64,000 bases of DNA, from NCBI GenBank assembly GCA_016508695.1, contig VNKQ01000004.1, forward strand, positions 2,170,001-2,234,000. The letters run 5' to 3'. Position numbers and translations under genes: made by a program. Source of the stretch: Hyphodiscus hymeniophilus. Its lineage: Eukaryota > Ascomycota > Leotiomycetes > Helotiales > Hyphodiscaceae. Shown one piece after another: positions 46,048-57,363 of the stretch. The notes under the pieces are model-generated. The model saw nothing but the letters and a program-made list of their open reading frames with translations, searched no databases and was not told the origin of the DNA. How positions within the stretch are numbered: the stretch's first letter is position 1; every line of letters starts with the position of its first letter.

Positions 46048-46489
46048 TAATGCTATGAAGAGTTCTAGACGAGGTGCATTATCATTATAATGTATAATGA
46101 TTTACGAATTTCGAATGTTTCAGGAAGTTCTCTGCTCAGCCCCAAACCACCCCTGCAGTTGCAGCAATGACTCATCCACGTGCTTTTACAAGTCTCAAAG
46201 AGGTATTCAATGATAAGTAACCTTTGTCAAACCAACAGATTTCTAGTGCTTTGAATAAGGTGCAGCTTTATACCATTACCCCACTAAACGCTATTCACCT
46301 TCCGCGCGCACGTTTGTTTTGGTTTATCTTGCCACAATTCAGAAGTCAGTACAACATTTCGTAACGCCTGTTACTTCAATCAACTTCACAGCTCATTATT
46401 GCCACTAAGTATCACTTCGTCTTGGAAAATCAACTGTAATTAAACATCAATCTAGTACGAAGAGCTGGAGCAAAGCTTTAATAGCAAAA
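46048..46489. other. Spacer between tandem genes
   Basis: 3' flank of the DUF1295 gene and promoter of the GFA-like gene. AATGTATAATG near 46087 is a possible polyadenylation-type sequence; nothing else recognised. Confidence 0.4.
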
Positions 46490-47358
46490 ATGAACGCCTC
46501 ATGCCGTAGGTCTCCACTTCTTCTTCTCATATACCACCCTGACCTTGCTCTTTCATACATACATCTTATTCATTTTGAAGATTCGCCTCCAAAACTCACC
46601 TTCTCTGCACATCTCGCAACTCAACCATTTCCACCCAAGCCAACTAGAATCATTCGCTAACCCAACATGGCAAATCAGAATGCGGAGCAATAGCCTTCAA
46701 AACGCCCCTTCGAGAACCACTAGCCATCTACATCTGCCATTGTGATGAGTGCCGCCGCCAATCCTCCTCTGCTTTCGGTTGCTCTGCTATCTTCCCCACC
46801 TTCTCGATACCAAAGAAGATGAAGGATGCAATGAGTGTGTATTCGTGCGTTTCCCGTCTTCTCCTTGCTTTCACTCGGAACTCTTGTTCCAACCAGGCCG
46901 TGCCCAATTTAAACCGGGTACCTAGGATTGGTTCTACCCGAGTACTTTGGGAGAAGGATAGGCATTCGGATCAGTATTCTGATATGCTTCTTGTGTTAGG
47001 AGACCCACGGCATCAGGGCACTCCCTGAACTGCTATTTCTGCAAGTCGTGTGGTACCCGCCTCATTCACAGCACGCCGGGCAAAAACGTTGTTAGTGTCA
47101 AGGGCGGTTGTATTCAGGGATTGGACTGGAGCAAGGCGAGACACATTTGGTGTAAGAGAGCTAGTATGTTTTCCTTCACTCTTCGTGAACTGGGTTCGGG
47201 TTTACGAGGCTGAGCTGATGGATGTAGTGGTTCCGATTCCTGAAAGTGTCGAAAGAGACGAGGAAGAGCCAGCCGATACATTCGGTTATGGTGCTGCGGT
47301 GAATAGTGGCGGAGACGAAGTTCCAGTCGGGGGCATAGGTATTCAAATGGCCGAGTAA
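46490..47358 (+). CDS. GFA/Mss4-like (DUF636) zinc-binding protein
   Basis: Four exons: 46490-46505, 46679-46844, 47000-47163, 47228-47358, giving 158 residues. The first exon is only 16 nt and yields MNASC, completed by CAA to form the CQC zinc motif with CGAIAFKTPL. Exon 2 has ICHCDECRRQSSSAFGCSAI; exon 3 begins RPTASGHSLNCYFCKSCGTR and carries HSTPGKNVVSVKGGCIQGLD; exon 4 gives VPIPESVERDEEEP. These Cys pairs (CxC, CHCxxC, CxxC) bind zinc in the glutathione-dependent formaldehyde-activating enzyme-like fold. Most fungal members have no proven substrate. Long frames at 46819-47028 and 47050-47358 run through introns and are not the protein. All joins restore family-typical sequence. Converges on the SDR gene. 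Confidence 0.88.
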
Positions 47359-47562
47359 GGGCCAGAAGAGTGTTCGTAGTGTATGATGCAGAGGATAGTT
47401 ACGTGAATATTCACTCACCAAAGCACTGGCATTGCAAAGACAGGGAGCTTAGCAACTTGTGTAAAACCTTGGACTCATCATGAATAGGTATTTGAATCAT
47501 ACCATACAGTAAAGCACAATTTCTTTAATATCCTTCACGCACAATAACTGCTCTTCTGACGT

Positions 47563-48416
47563 TCAAGCCATACCCCCATTGACCCTCAATACTTGTCCCG
47601 TGATCCAACTCGCCTGCTCACTAGCCAAAAATCCCACCACACCCGAGACCTCGTCCGGCTGCCCAATGCGCCCTTGGGGGTTAAACCCAGCAATCATCTT
47701 CAAAAGCTGCTCGCTCTTGCCTTTCATGAAGAGATCCGTAGCCGTGGGTCCAGGGGCGACACAATTGACCATTATACCTTTCCGCGCAAGGTCCTTGGAC
47801 AGAGCACGTGTCATCTGCTCAATGGCTCCCTTGGAGGTGAGGTAGGTGAGGTAGTTAGGAGTCACGGTCGAGGCTGCACACAGCGTTGTGGAGAAGAGGA
47901 TTATGCGTCCTCCAGAGCTCATGTGGGCCGCGGCTTTCTGGGGCTCGTTAGTATGGCATAGAGGAGGGGTTGAGGAAATTCACCTGTGCGAGGAAGAGAG
48001 GACCTTTGACGTTCAGATTGAAGGTCCTGTCGAATTCCTGCTCGGTGACTTTATCCAGCTCGTTCAATGCCATAACGGCAGCGTTAGCAACAACGATACT
48101 TTGGAATTGTCAGTATTTCCTCTCCTCTTCTTTCGTCCTCCCGCAGAGTCACTCACTCGATCTTCCCAAACTTCTGGATCGTTGCGTCGACCAGCTTCGT
48201 AATCTCTTCGACATTTCCAACATCTGCCTTGATCGCAAAAGCATTGTCGCTTCCGATCTTTTGAACGGTTTCCTCTGCTGCTGCAACATCGCCACTGTAA
48301 TTGACAACCACTTTGGCTCCGTCTTGTGCAAGTCTCATTGCTGTTGCTCGTCCGATACCTTTGGACCCGCCGGTTACGATGGCGACTTTACCTGCGAGTG
48401 ATTGAACTGAAGACAT
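47563..48416 (-). CDS. Short-chain dehydrogenase/reductase (SDR)
   Basis: Exons 48416-48157, 48098-47984 and 47937-47563 give 249 residues, classical SDR size. The NAD(P) Rossmann motif TGGSKGIG lies in GKVAIVTGGSKGIGRATAMR. The second motif is NAAV (IVVANAAVMALNELDKV), where most enzymes have NNAG. The catalytic block is GGRIILFSTTLCA (Ser) and YLTYLTSKGA (YxxxK). PGPTATDLF and the end SWITGQVLRVNGGMA are standard. The NY motif after the Rossmann strand (KVVVNYSGD) suggests a NADP-preferring reductase. The substrate is unknown; no metabolic cluster surrounds it. Introns are 58 and 46 nt with ATACTGAC and ATACTAAC branch sites. Confidence 0.93.
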
Positions 48417-49915
48417 GATTGAGTAGTTCGATGAGTGTACTTTGAAGATCGCTGTTAAGCTCGATGAGTTTGGAAGTGAATGCTGAGTTGAATCTTTGGA
48501 GGTCTCCGATGCTTCTTTATATAATACTTTACGCCGCCTCAGAACATCAATGCAGGTCAGCATACAGGGCCAATCGCTATGCGTGGACCAATCATTATCT
48601 ACCATCTCGGGAAATTCCCCGACACAGCATGGTATGAATGCCAAGAAAAGCCCTGCAATATGGAGCCTTCATGGTTCGATTCACGCATGTGGCTTTTTAA
48701 GCACTTATTATCCACGGAGATAGCTCTGTTGTTTAATCCAGGAATTCTGTCCCGAATTTCCGACCTACATACGCGCCAAATGTTTGTTGAGAGAATCAAT
48801 TATTTGCCTTAGCAAGTGACGCTCTGGGGAATTAGTGTTAATCCCGGAGTAGATCCACGGTGATTGGAGGCCATGGCGGGTAGCCATGGAACTTCCAGAA
48901 TTATCCCCTTGCTAGCTTAACCCCGAACCATTTCCATGGAGTTTAGACGAGCCATCTCCTTGCAAAACCCGACATCATTTAATATAAAAAGTATTAGCGA
49001 GTAACTAGGTTTGCAGAATCAAAAAAAAACATATTTAAGACGTCCTCTTCTGACAAAACTCAGAAACGAACTTTGTTTGATTTCAAAAGGGTCAGACGTT
49101 ATATCTCGAATATATGATAGTTATGGACAAAGAAGAATGCCGCAACGGATGCGGCAAATAAAAGGCCCAGACACAAGTGCCTTATATATATTGTAACGTA
49201 TCAAAAGGGGTTAAAAGTTGTAAGGAACTCTCCAAAGATTCCGACTCAATCAGAGTATCAGTGAGCCATATGTTTCACAAGAAAAATTCTACTTTATGGT
49301 AGAGATGTGGACAGAGGTTGAAATGCTCAAAGACTGCGATTCCAAACGACTTGACGAACTTGGAGCTCGTTGCCTCTCCTTCTGGGTGAACTTCTCGTTG
49401 ATCGTGATTTTAATCGGAATAATCATCTATGACAATCCTGCAGAGCTTCCAAGATAAAGCAAAAAGGGTTCTCATATTCCAATGACGAACGCAGCCAATG
49501 CAATAATACTCAAAAATTGACAATTCAAACACAGCGATAGTATGGACCAGGGATATCCCCATAGACTTGATGTCTCAAGATACAGATTGTTCGAGATGTG
49601 ACCAGCCGGTCACGTGGTGCAGACTCCGGCCGTTGCGCTAATACAGATGGCGACTAGAGGGGAAAGCTTACATAAACTTTTCGCAGCCTCGTCGAAGCAT
49701 ATCAACTCCAAACTCCCGATCAACAATTCATTTCAGTTTCTCTTCCCACCAACTTGCTTTTACGGTGACGCCTTGCGCACCGTTTTGCACAACGTTCTGT
49801 CGCTGCAGTAACTACCATTCATATACGCGGAACACTGGCACATTACATTTCGACCTTCGCCCCAGTACACACTCAAACCCCCCTCACACGACCTCACACA
49901 ACCTAATCCGCCAAC
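48417..49915. other. Intergenic region between divergent SDR and TFIIS genes
   Basis: About 1.5 kb, moderately AT-rich from 48960 to 49520, with only short frames. The last 100 bp before TFIIS is a C/A-rich leader ending in CCAACATGGA, a good start context. An inverted CCATGG pair occurs near 48873-48895 (GCCATGGCGGG / AGCCATGGAA). Confidence 0.4.
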
Positions 49916-50937
49916 ATGGATCAACGCGAGGTTGAGACCATGATTAAGTCCCTTCAGAAAGCGTTGGCTGAAAAGGATGGAGTCACCGATGTTATTACAA
50001 TCATGGAGAAGTTGAAGAAGGATGTTGTTCCAACTGAGGATCTCCTGAGAGTATGTTCCGACCTTGTGTACACACGCGCGGGCGTTGCGCGAACTACGCA
50101 GACACAGATTGTCAAATGTTGTCTTATACGGTTATAGCTGACATATTCTTAGGCAACAAAGGCTGGTATGGTTGTTGCAAAGCAAAGAGGCCATACCGAC
50201 AAGACTGTTGGAAAGCTTGCTTCGGAGATTGTAACAAAGTGGAAGAAGACAGTCGAGGCGGAGAAAGCAAAGAAACAGGCAAAGATGGCTTCTTCTCCCG
50301 CCAAGATCTCATCCCCAGCTCCAACCGAAACCAAGGCGTTCACTGGCGATAAATCAAAGCGACGTTGGGAGACAGACAAGGTCGACGTCAAGCGCACTGG
50401 CACACCTTCTCGCGATGCGTGCATCGGTCTCATGTACAATGGTCTTGCGTTCATGTCGGAAGATGCATCGGATCTTATCATTTCCAAGGCTGTTGAGGTT
50501 GAGGGCGAGGCATTCAAGGCTTTTGGTGGTGACAACCCTGAATATCGTGCCAAGATGCGCTCTCTCTTTCAGAACTTGAAGGCTGCATCCAACCGCGAGC
50601 TCGGCCCCCGGGTCATGTCCAACGAAATCCTTGCTGACCGTTTTGTTGTTATGAGCTACGAGGATTTGAAGTCCGCTAAGCGTCGCGAGGAGGACAATAA
50701 GCTTAACGAAGATAACATGAAGAAGGCGCAGGTTCCGCAGGTTCAGCAGAGCATTAGCGACTCATTACGATGTGGTCGTTGCTCTCAGAAGAAGGTTGCC
50801 TACACGCAAGCCCAGACCCGATCCGCAGATGAACCGATGACTACTTTCTGCGAGTGTACTCATTGCGGTCATCGCTGGAAGGTATGTATTCTTTATATCG
50901 TGCACAGATAAATGCTGATATTAGGTAGTTCTCTTGA
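49916..50937 (+). CDS. Transcription elongation factor TFIIS
   Basis: Exons 49916-50050, 50153-50881 and 50929-50937 give 290 residues. TFIIS binds backtracked RNA polymerase II and stimulates nascent transcript cleavage. Domain I (LW-type) includes VTDVITIMEKLKKDVVPTED joined to ATKAGMVVAKQRGHTDKTVG. The central domain contains RDACIGLMYNGLAFMSEDAS and YRAKMRSLFQNLKAASNREL. The zinc ribbon is RCGRCSQKKVAYTQAQTRSADEPMT followed by CECTHCGHRWK, with the catalytic acidic pair in SADEP. Two further residues (FS) come from a 9-nt terminal exon after a 47-nt intron; without it the conserved HRWKFS ending would be lost. It converges on the cysteine synthase homologue. Confidence 0.95.
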
Positions 50938-51259
50938 GATTCACGCCTGACGATTCATGCTCACGAATCATTCAATTCTACAGACCTTTTATGGATGGCT
51001 TGGCGTTTGGTGTTTTGATTTGCGACAGTGGTAACTGTCTTGTAGCACATTAGGATTGGCAAAGCGATGGGTATTTCAGCGTTGCATTTCCGAGATCATG
51101 GGTCAGAGGTATCTCACCCTGACGATCCGCAGCTTTCGGATTATTCGAGAGCCGATGCTGCGTCTGTTTCGACCGTCAAGTCGCTCTTCGCGCTGGTTGA
51201 ATATTGCAGCATTAGAAGCAAATAAAATCGATGATTTCATCCAGATTCCTTGATGTGGT
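50938..51259. other. Spacer between convergent genes
   Basis: A 322-bp stretch that must contain the 3' UTRs of TFIIS and the cysteine synthase-like gene. No RNA gene or repeat seen. Confidence 0.4.
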
Positions 51260-52597
51260 TCAACTTCCGTCCTTTCTGATACCCAAGACAGCGATTATAT
51301 CCGTCCCTTCATCATCTTCTTCCATGCCACTTTCCGCGACCTTTTTCCAGAACTTACTTAGGTGCCTTGTTCCACTATCACAGAGGATAGTCACAATTCG
51401 ACTACCCTTCGGCATCTGAAGAGCGGTCACCAATGCTGCAACACAATTCACGGCACTACTACTACCGCAGAAGATACCATCCTTCTCGACAAGCCACCTC
51501 GCCATCTTCATAGCCTGTTCATCGGTGACCTTCACAGCATCATCGATAAGCTCCCTACCAGCCTCAAAATTCTCGGTAATTCGATTGATTCCAATTCCCT
51601 CAACAATGGTATCGACTTGCTGCCGCCGCCTCATGCCTTCTCTCTCTGTATTTGAGAACATAACGCCATTCTTGATCTTATTATAAAGCCCACTGCCATC
51701 AGGATCGGCCAGCACAACCCGAAGTGCCCCAGCCATGCCCATTTCTTGCTTCAGATACATAGATATCCCAGAGATCGTGCCTCCCGTGCCAGCACCAGCA
51801 ACAAAAGCATCAATCTGACCTCCAGTCTGCTGCCATATCTCTGGGCCAGTAGTCTTGAAATGCGCGAGGTAATTGGCAGTTGATTCAAATTGATCAGCAA
51901 AAAAACCTTTGCTGGCGTCTTCCCCCGACGCTGTCTGTTCACTTGCCCTCTTTCTTGCTAAATTAACGAAATGTTCGGTAGACGTGATCGGAGCTGGCGT
52001 TACCCTCTCCACAGTCGCTCCCAGATGGTGCAATAGATCCGACTTCTCCTTTGCTTGGTCGTTGGGCATGCAAATATAAGCTCTATAGCCTTTGGCTCGG
52101 GCCAATGTAGCCAGAGATATCCCCGTGGACCCAACTGTGCCTTCATAGATTGTATCTCCATGTCCAGGCGTGAGCAATCCCTCCTCTTCAGCCATTTGGA
52201 TCATATTCAAAGCCACCCTGTCCTTTGGGCTCCCTCCCGCTCCATTGAGGAATTCCGCCTTCGCGAAAATCTCGCAGCCCGTAGCTTCGGACAAGCTCTT
52301 GATCTTGAATAGCGGCGTGTTCCCTATACATCCTTCGATACCTTCTGGTATTGGTGGGGTTGGTCGTCCAACTACCGAATGCCGTGCACTTCGGGTGTGG
52401 TCTTCGAGCTTCACGGGAGGAAGATAAGTGCTTGTTGGGCGAGAATCTGAGGTGCTGGAGATGCCTCGTCTTCGCTGATATCGTCGTTCGAGATCGGGAT
52501 ACAGATCTTTGAAGCCGAGCGTGAGCATGATTCCTGCTACAAAGGCAACGGCGACTGCTGCCGTGCCATAGGCTTTGGGGTGATTGCTCATAGACAT
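51260..52597 (-). CDS. PLP-dependent cysteine synthase-like protein, membrane-anchored (Mcy1-like)
   Basis: Intronless, 445 residues. Fold-type II PLP enzyme of the cysteine synthase/cystathionine beta-synthase family. IGNTPLFKIKSL, the PLP Lys (K125) in NGAGGSPKDRVALNMI, the loop EGTVGSTGISLATLA, the glycine cradle GAGTGGTISGISMYLK and GIFCGSSSAVNCVAA near the end are all present. An N-terminal hydrophobic segment (about 8-27, AYGTAAVAVAFVAGIMLTL) is followed by Arg-rich YQRRRG, as in yeast Mcy1, which sits in the mitochondrial outer membrane. The asparagine loop has STG where canonical enzymes have NTG. Whether it makes cysteine is uncertain. It shares a 171-bp promoter with the NDUFAF7-type gene. 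Confidence 0.88.
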   Translation of the reverse strand: MSMSNHPKAYGTAAVAVAFVAGIMLTLGFKDLYPDLERRYQRRRGISSTSDSRPTSTYLPPVKLEDHTRSARHSVVGRPTPPIPEGIEGCIGNTPLFKIKSLSEATGCEIFAKAEFLNGAGGSPKDRVALNMIQMAEEEGLLTPGHGDTIYEGTVGSTGISLATLARAKGYRAYICMPNDQAKEKSDLLHHLGATVERVTPAPITSTEHFVNLARKRASEQTASGEDASKGFFADQFESTANYLAHFKTTGPEIWQQTGGQIDAFVAGAGTGGTISGISMYLKQEMGMAGALRVVLADPDGSGLYNKIKNGVMFSNTEREGMRRRQQVDTIVEGIGINRITENFEAGRELIDDAVKVTDEQAMKMARWLVEKDGIFCGSSSAVNCVAALVTALQMPKGSRIVTILCDSGTRHLSKFWKKVAESGMEEDDEGTDIIAVLGIRKDGS

Positions 52598-52768
52598 CGT
52601 GTCACCGCAATTGAGTCATTCTCGTTTCGTTGCCTAAATTTGGACAATCATAAGAAGCTAGAGATATTTTCTGAAGGCATGGAAATCTGATTGGGATAGA
52701 AGCTTGGACCAATACGAATCAACATCACTCGAACCTAACATCGCTGTGCCAAACGTAAACACGTTTCT
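52598..52768. promoter_or_regulatory. Compact divergent promoter of two mitochondrial-protein genes
   Basis: Only 171 bp separate the two start codons. It must hold both 5' UTRs and the promoter(s). Both neighbours carry mitochondrial targeting or membrane-anchor features, so co-expression is plausible. Confidence 0.6.
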
Positions 52769-54353
52769 ATGGACTCCCCAATCATTTCACGATTGTTCAG
52801 ACAGCTGTTCACACATCGGCCCTGTCAAGCAATTCGGTCGCGTTCTACGCTGCCAATCGGAATACAACATGGTCGGAGGACGCAGATTAGAGGGCTGGCG
52901 GATAGAAGAGGGGGAGCGACTGATAAAAACGAAAGTCATTGGCAGCAGAGAACAGATCTGTTCCCCCAGGATATGTCTGAGGAGTTTAACAAATACCCAA
53001 TGGTTACATCCGACCAATTAAGAGGGAGAAAGGAAAGACCAAGGAGAGTAAAGATGCTCACAAGAGACTTTGTTGAAGGTATACTGCGTTTAATGGAGAC
53101 GATGGACAATACTTACTACGATAGATTCTCTATATAATCCTTCCTATGGTTACTTCTCGAAGCAAGTGGTCATTTTCACGCCGGGGGAACCATTCGAGTT
53201 TAATAACATGAGAGACGAGGTCGAGTTCCACAAGCTTTTGGGACAAAGGTATACAGAGTTCGAGGACAAGTTGGACGAGAAAACACCAAACGAAACACGA
53301 CAACTCTGGCACACTCCCACAGAGCTCTTCAGGCCTTACTATGGAGAAGCTATTGCACGATATCTAGTTGCCAACTACAAGCTTTCACAATATCCATATC
53401 ACGACCTCACGATCTACGAAATGGGCGCCGGAAACGGCACCCTGATGCTCAATATCCTGGACTATATCCGAGATGCAGAACCCTCCGTTTACGAGCGTAC
53501 GAAATTCAAGATCATTGAGATCTCCTCCAACCTGGCAAAACTCCAGGCAATCCAGTTGTTGCGTGGTGCTGATTCAAGAGGGCATTCGTCAAAGGTTGAA
53601 ATTATAAACAAGTCGATCTTTGAGTGGGATCAGATTGTTCCCTCACCATGCTACTTTCTTGCAATGGAAGTCTTCGACAACTTTGCCCACGATGCGATAC
53701 GCTATGATCCTATGACAGAAGAGCCTCTCCAAGGAACAGTGCTCATCGATTCGCGCGGTGATTTCTACGAATTTTACGTCCCGCAAATCGACCCTGTAGC
53801 ATCAAGATTCTTACGAGTACGGCATGCTGCTACCGGTGGACGATATCGACATCCCTTATCCCAAAGTCGTATTCTGCGCAAAGTGAAAAGCAGCCTGCCT
53901 TTCACGCCGAATTTGAGTGATCCCGAATACATTCCAACAAGGCTTATGCAGTTCTTTGACATATTGGGAAAGTATTTCCCCAGCCATCGGCTGTTGACTA
54001 GTGATTTTCACGACCTGCCGGACACTATTCGTGGGGTAAACGCTCCAGTCGTACAGACTAGGTATCAGAGGCGGACTGTACCCGTCACAACCCCTTTTGT
54101 AAGCTCCGTCCCTCTCTCGTTCGAACTAGACTGACGAATTCAGGTACACCAGGGCTACTTTGATATCCTATTTCCCACCGACTTTGGTGTTATGGAGCTC
54201 ATGTACCAAGCGATTACGGGCAAGCTAACGAGGGTTCTGTCTCACGAGGAATTCTTGAGGAGGTGGGCTGATGTAGAAGAGACTGAAACGGAAAACGGGG
54301 AAAATCCAATGCTGAATTGGTATAAGAACGCCAGTGTTCTTACCACTGTATGA
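52769..54353 (+). CDS. NDUFAF7/MidA-type methyltransferase for complex I assembly
   Basis: Exons 52769-53078, 53125-54098 and 54144-54353 give 497 residues. NDUFAF7 is a SAM-dependent mitochondrial arginine methyltransferase that modifies the NDUFS2 subunit early in complex I assembly. The N-terminus is an Arg-rich, acid-free transit peptide (IISRLFRQLFTHRPCQAIRS). Family motifs: RDFVE joined to DSLYNPSYGYFSKQ, FTPGEPFEFNNMRDEVEFHK, WHTPTELFRPYYGEAIARYL, then motif I YEMGAGNGTLMLNILDYI, FKIIEISSNLAKLQ and FLAMEVFDNFAHDAI, and VHQGYFDILFPTDFGVM in exon 3. The first frame terminates in intron 1 and the second starts mid-exon, so this is one gene. Presence of complex I is normal for filamentous ascomycetes. 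Confidence 0.93.
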
Positions 54354-54495
54354 TATCAAGAAATGTAAATGAAATCAAGAGCCCCAGTATGTCCATTGAT
54401 TTGTCGTATGCTTTTTCCTCTGAAAGATTACCATTTTCCAGAGCTTAGGAACGCACTTATGAAGTCGCACAGGAAAGCTTTCTAGATAACGAAAG

Positions 54496-56690
54496 TCAAA
54501 ACACTGACTGCTCAAGAGGGGGGAGCATGTTCCAATCATTCACGATTTCCTCCCAGAAGGCGTCATCCAACTGGCCAAACATCAAATCATCAACAGGGAC
54601 AGGTGTTGGCCCGTAACTTGGAGGAGTATCTTGGCCTACTATGATCGCCCTCCTCCTCTCGAATGACTCTTTATACGCACGTAATTTCGGTAAGAATTTA
54701 TTTACGAATCCATCTCCTTGACCGTTCCCCTTGCTAGTCTGAAACCGCAGGATTTTCTCCAATTGTGAGGCGACATTTTCGATGATGAGGGAGAGGTCCA
54801 AGATATTTCGGACGTGGGTTGGATCCCAGTCTGGACTCTCAAAGTTAGACAGCTTGTAGAGGACGACGAGGACGTGGCGCATCTGAGACCATGAGACGTA
54901 GGTGATCTTATACCAATCAATCAATGGTATAGAGAACAGGAACGAAAAAAACGCATGTGTAGAGGTGAGGCAGGCATGCAATGTCGCTGCTCGGGTCGTA
55001 AGAGGAAAAGTGAGAGCGGTTTCGGTGAGATATGTAAGCACACCATGGTAATGCATGAGGATGTATGCTATGGTATATATTAATGCGCCGTTACAGTGAG
55101 CGGATGGGGGAGAAGATCTCACGGTTCTGTTGAAGATGGAGGGGTAACTTCATCCGGAACGAGTCAAGCTTTGATTGTAGAGTTCGCATGCAGAGTGCAA
55201 TAGGCGCAGCGGAGCTAGAAGAGAAATCTTGGCGATGGCGGGGCAGCGCTTGGTTTATCTCTTCCGCAACGGACTGCAGCTTGAAAAGTTGTATCAGGGT
55301 TTCATCAGATGTATATTCTGGATTCTGCTCAACAGAATGCAGGCAGTCTTCAGTGATGTCGGCCATAGATCCAGGATCGTCCACCTCCTTTACAAATGTA
55401 AAAGTTCTGCATAGACTTGTCAGCAAGAATTTTATTCTGGATTTCTCATCTCCAAACGTACACCGAACGCATAAAATGCAGGCCCAGGATAGCTCTGCTT
55501 TCATCTAAGGTGGGCGCTCTTAGCACAGGAATGTCTTCACTATATGCGCCTAGAGTTGCTTCGGAGAATTCTTCGGGTTTCAAAGCAGAAGTTGGTGAAA
55601 GCCTGAGATCGATGACCAAGACTCCGGCCAACTGCAGCAACAGAGTCAAGCGTCTTCCGAAGTTGATATGTGAGTGGTACCTTATGCATACATTATTAGT
55701 CTTTGAACACTGAAGAGATTAATATGAGACTCCGTACCAGCCCATAAGAACAAGTAGACCTTGCAAGAGATCCAAACTCCTCTCATTCTCTAAGAGCATA
55801 CGGGCGGAAAGAGACTGGAAGATCTCACTGATCATCCTGGTCTGGCTTGGCTTGTCACCATAGGACGCAACCATTAGTATCACCTTATAAGTAAAAGGTT
55901 TAGTCAGAGCGAGCTCTGCTGCGGAAATCCTGTCAGGTACAATGACGAAGGGAAACTGCGGAGCCATGTTGTGGCGATAGATATATAGGAGCGCGTCTGG
56001 AAACAGATTGTCCTCATTACTTGAGACCATCTGAGCTTGCCCGGGAGACATTGATAAAGGAGCGCCAGTGCTAGGTGTGTTTGGGAGTGGTAGAAAAGGC
56101 TGGTACGGAGAGTTGGCTCCCATCATGTGGCCGCCGCCATTTTCAAGCACTGGCTCGTTTCCATAGAGCTCTGGAGGCTTCAGCAAAGATACAAGGCCGT
56201 CGAGTTTCTCTTCTAATTGATCAACTCGCCTAAAGTGGATCAGATGTCTCCTGGAAAGGAATATAGGTCTCACAAAGCGCACTCACGTTGCAGTTCGAGG
56301 CTGGCGTTTTCTGACAGCGGGGGTTTGCATTATCTAACCATTACTTAGATCAACATGTAGAGAGAGAGAGCCATGTGAGGACGTACACATTCCTTGTTCA
56401 GCCGGTTACATCTGTGATATCGGTCAGCCTCCATACATTGCATTCCACTTTGGGGTTTTAATACCGTCTACATTTTTCACCGATAGCACCACCCGGCACA
56501 AAAATGCATTTGGCCTGCAGAGGCTTCGAGTCAACATCGCCGAAGCAAGATATAAGGCTTTCTCAAGGCATTTTGTAGAAGGCCCTCATGCGGACATGGC
56601 TTTGCTTACTTTGGAGGTCGCGCATGCTCTGCAAGCTCTGGGCCCTGAGCCAGAGCCCGATCCAGACGACGCAGGGGTTTCGGCATCCAT
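54496..56690 (-). CDS. Zn2Cys6 transcription factor with fungal middle homology region
   Basis: Eight exons: 56690-56610, 56514-56465, 56411-56387, 56333-56287, 56229-55738, 55680-55462, 55406-55123, 55067-54496, giving 589 residues. The six-cysteine zinc cluster is split over three exons: C20-x2-C23-x6-C30-x11-C42-x2-C45-x6-C52 (RACRACATSKAKC, then EKCRRCNRLNKEC). A basic linker (VRKRQPRTATR) and a coiled coil (VDQLEEKLDGLVSLL) follow, for dimer binding to CGG half-sites. The regulatory region has YIYRHNMAPQFPFVIVPDRI, LLVLMGWYHSHINF and further helices up to QLDDAFWEEIVNDW near the C-terminus. Seven introns, all in phase. Not assignable to a known regulator; the target pathway is unknown, and its neighbours are unrelated in function. 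Confidence 0.9.
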
Positions 56691-57363
56691 CCCGAGTCCC
56701 AACCTCTCAAATCATGGTCAAAGCTGGCCCGGAGTCAGGAGCTGTTGTGATGCCGTTGATTGACCTGCCGGTCCACAGGAACGGAAGATGTCTGATTGAG
56801 AAGAAGGGGAAGGGATCGGACTCAACCTGAGTCCGCGCGGCTGCATGACTCGAGTGACGCTACAGTCGAATAAAGAATATCAGTGGTTGAGATCGCGCTG
56901 GAACGACTGCGCCGCAACCTCTAAAAAGAAATAAGCGAATTGCGATCATTCTCTTCTGAACGTCTGTTGCACTCGCTACTAGGTGGCAACTAGTAATATC
57001 CTGTTTGGCGTCTACGGTGGTACTGACAGTTCAGTCAAGTCAATAGAAGGAGTAGAGGCTTCGTTAGCTCCAGCCAATGGAACATAAGAACTGTCTTCTA
57101 TTTCATCTCTCCAAGTTCCTCATTTTCCTTTCTGAGTTGTGACTGCTGCGAGCTTCCGGCCCTGAGGTGTCCGTCCGCTGAGCAACGATGAGACCTCACA
57201 CTAGGTCTATAAAAGCGTCGATGATGGCTGGAATGTCAGTATATTAATCTTTTGCATTATATGTTGTTCTCAAGATTGTTGTCTACCCATTTATACCAGC
57301 CAAAATCCGTTGTCTCGTCAGACCTTCGCCGACTTTAGCTTTCCAGATCAACTTGAACCCAAA
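56691..57363. other. Intergenic region between divergent genes
   Basis: Promoter region for the Zn2Cys6 gene (minus) and the membrane protein gene (plus). The plus frame 56588-56830 is the shadow of the zinc-cluster exon. Pyrimidine-rich stretches near 57100-57135. No specific site assigned. Confidence 0.4.
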
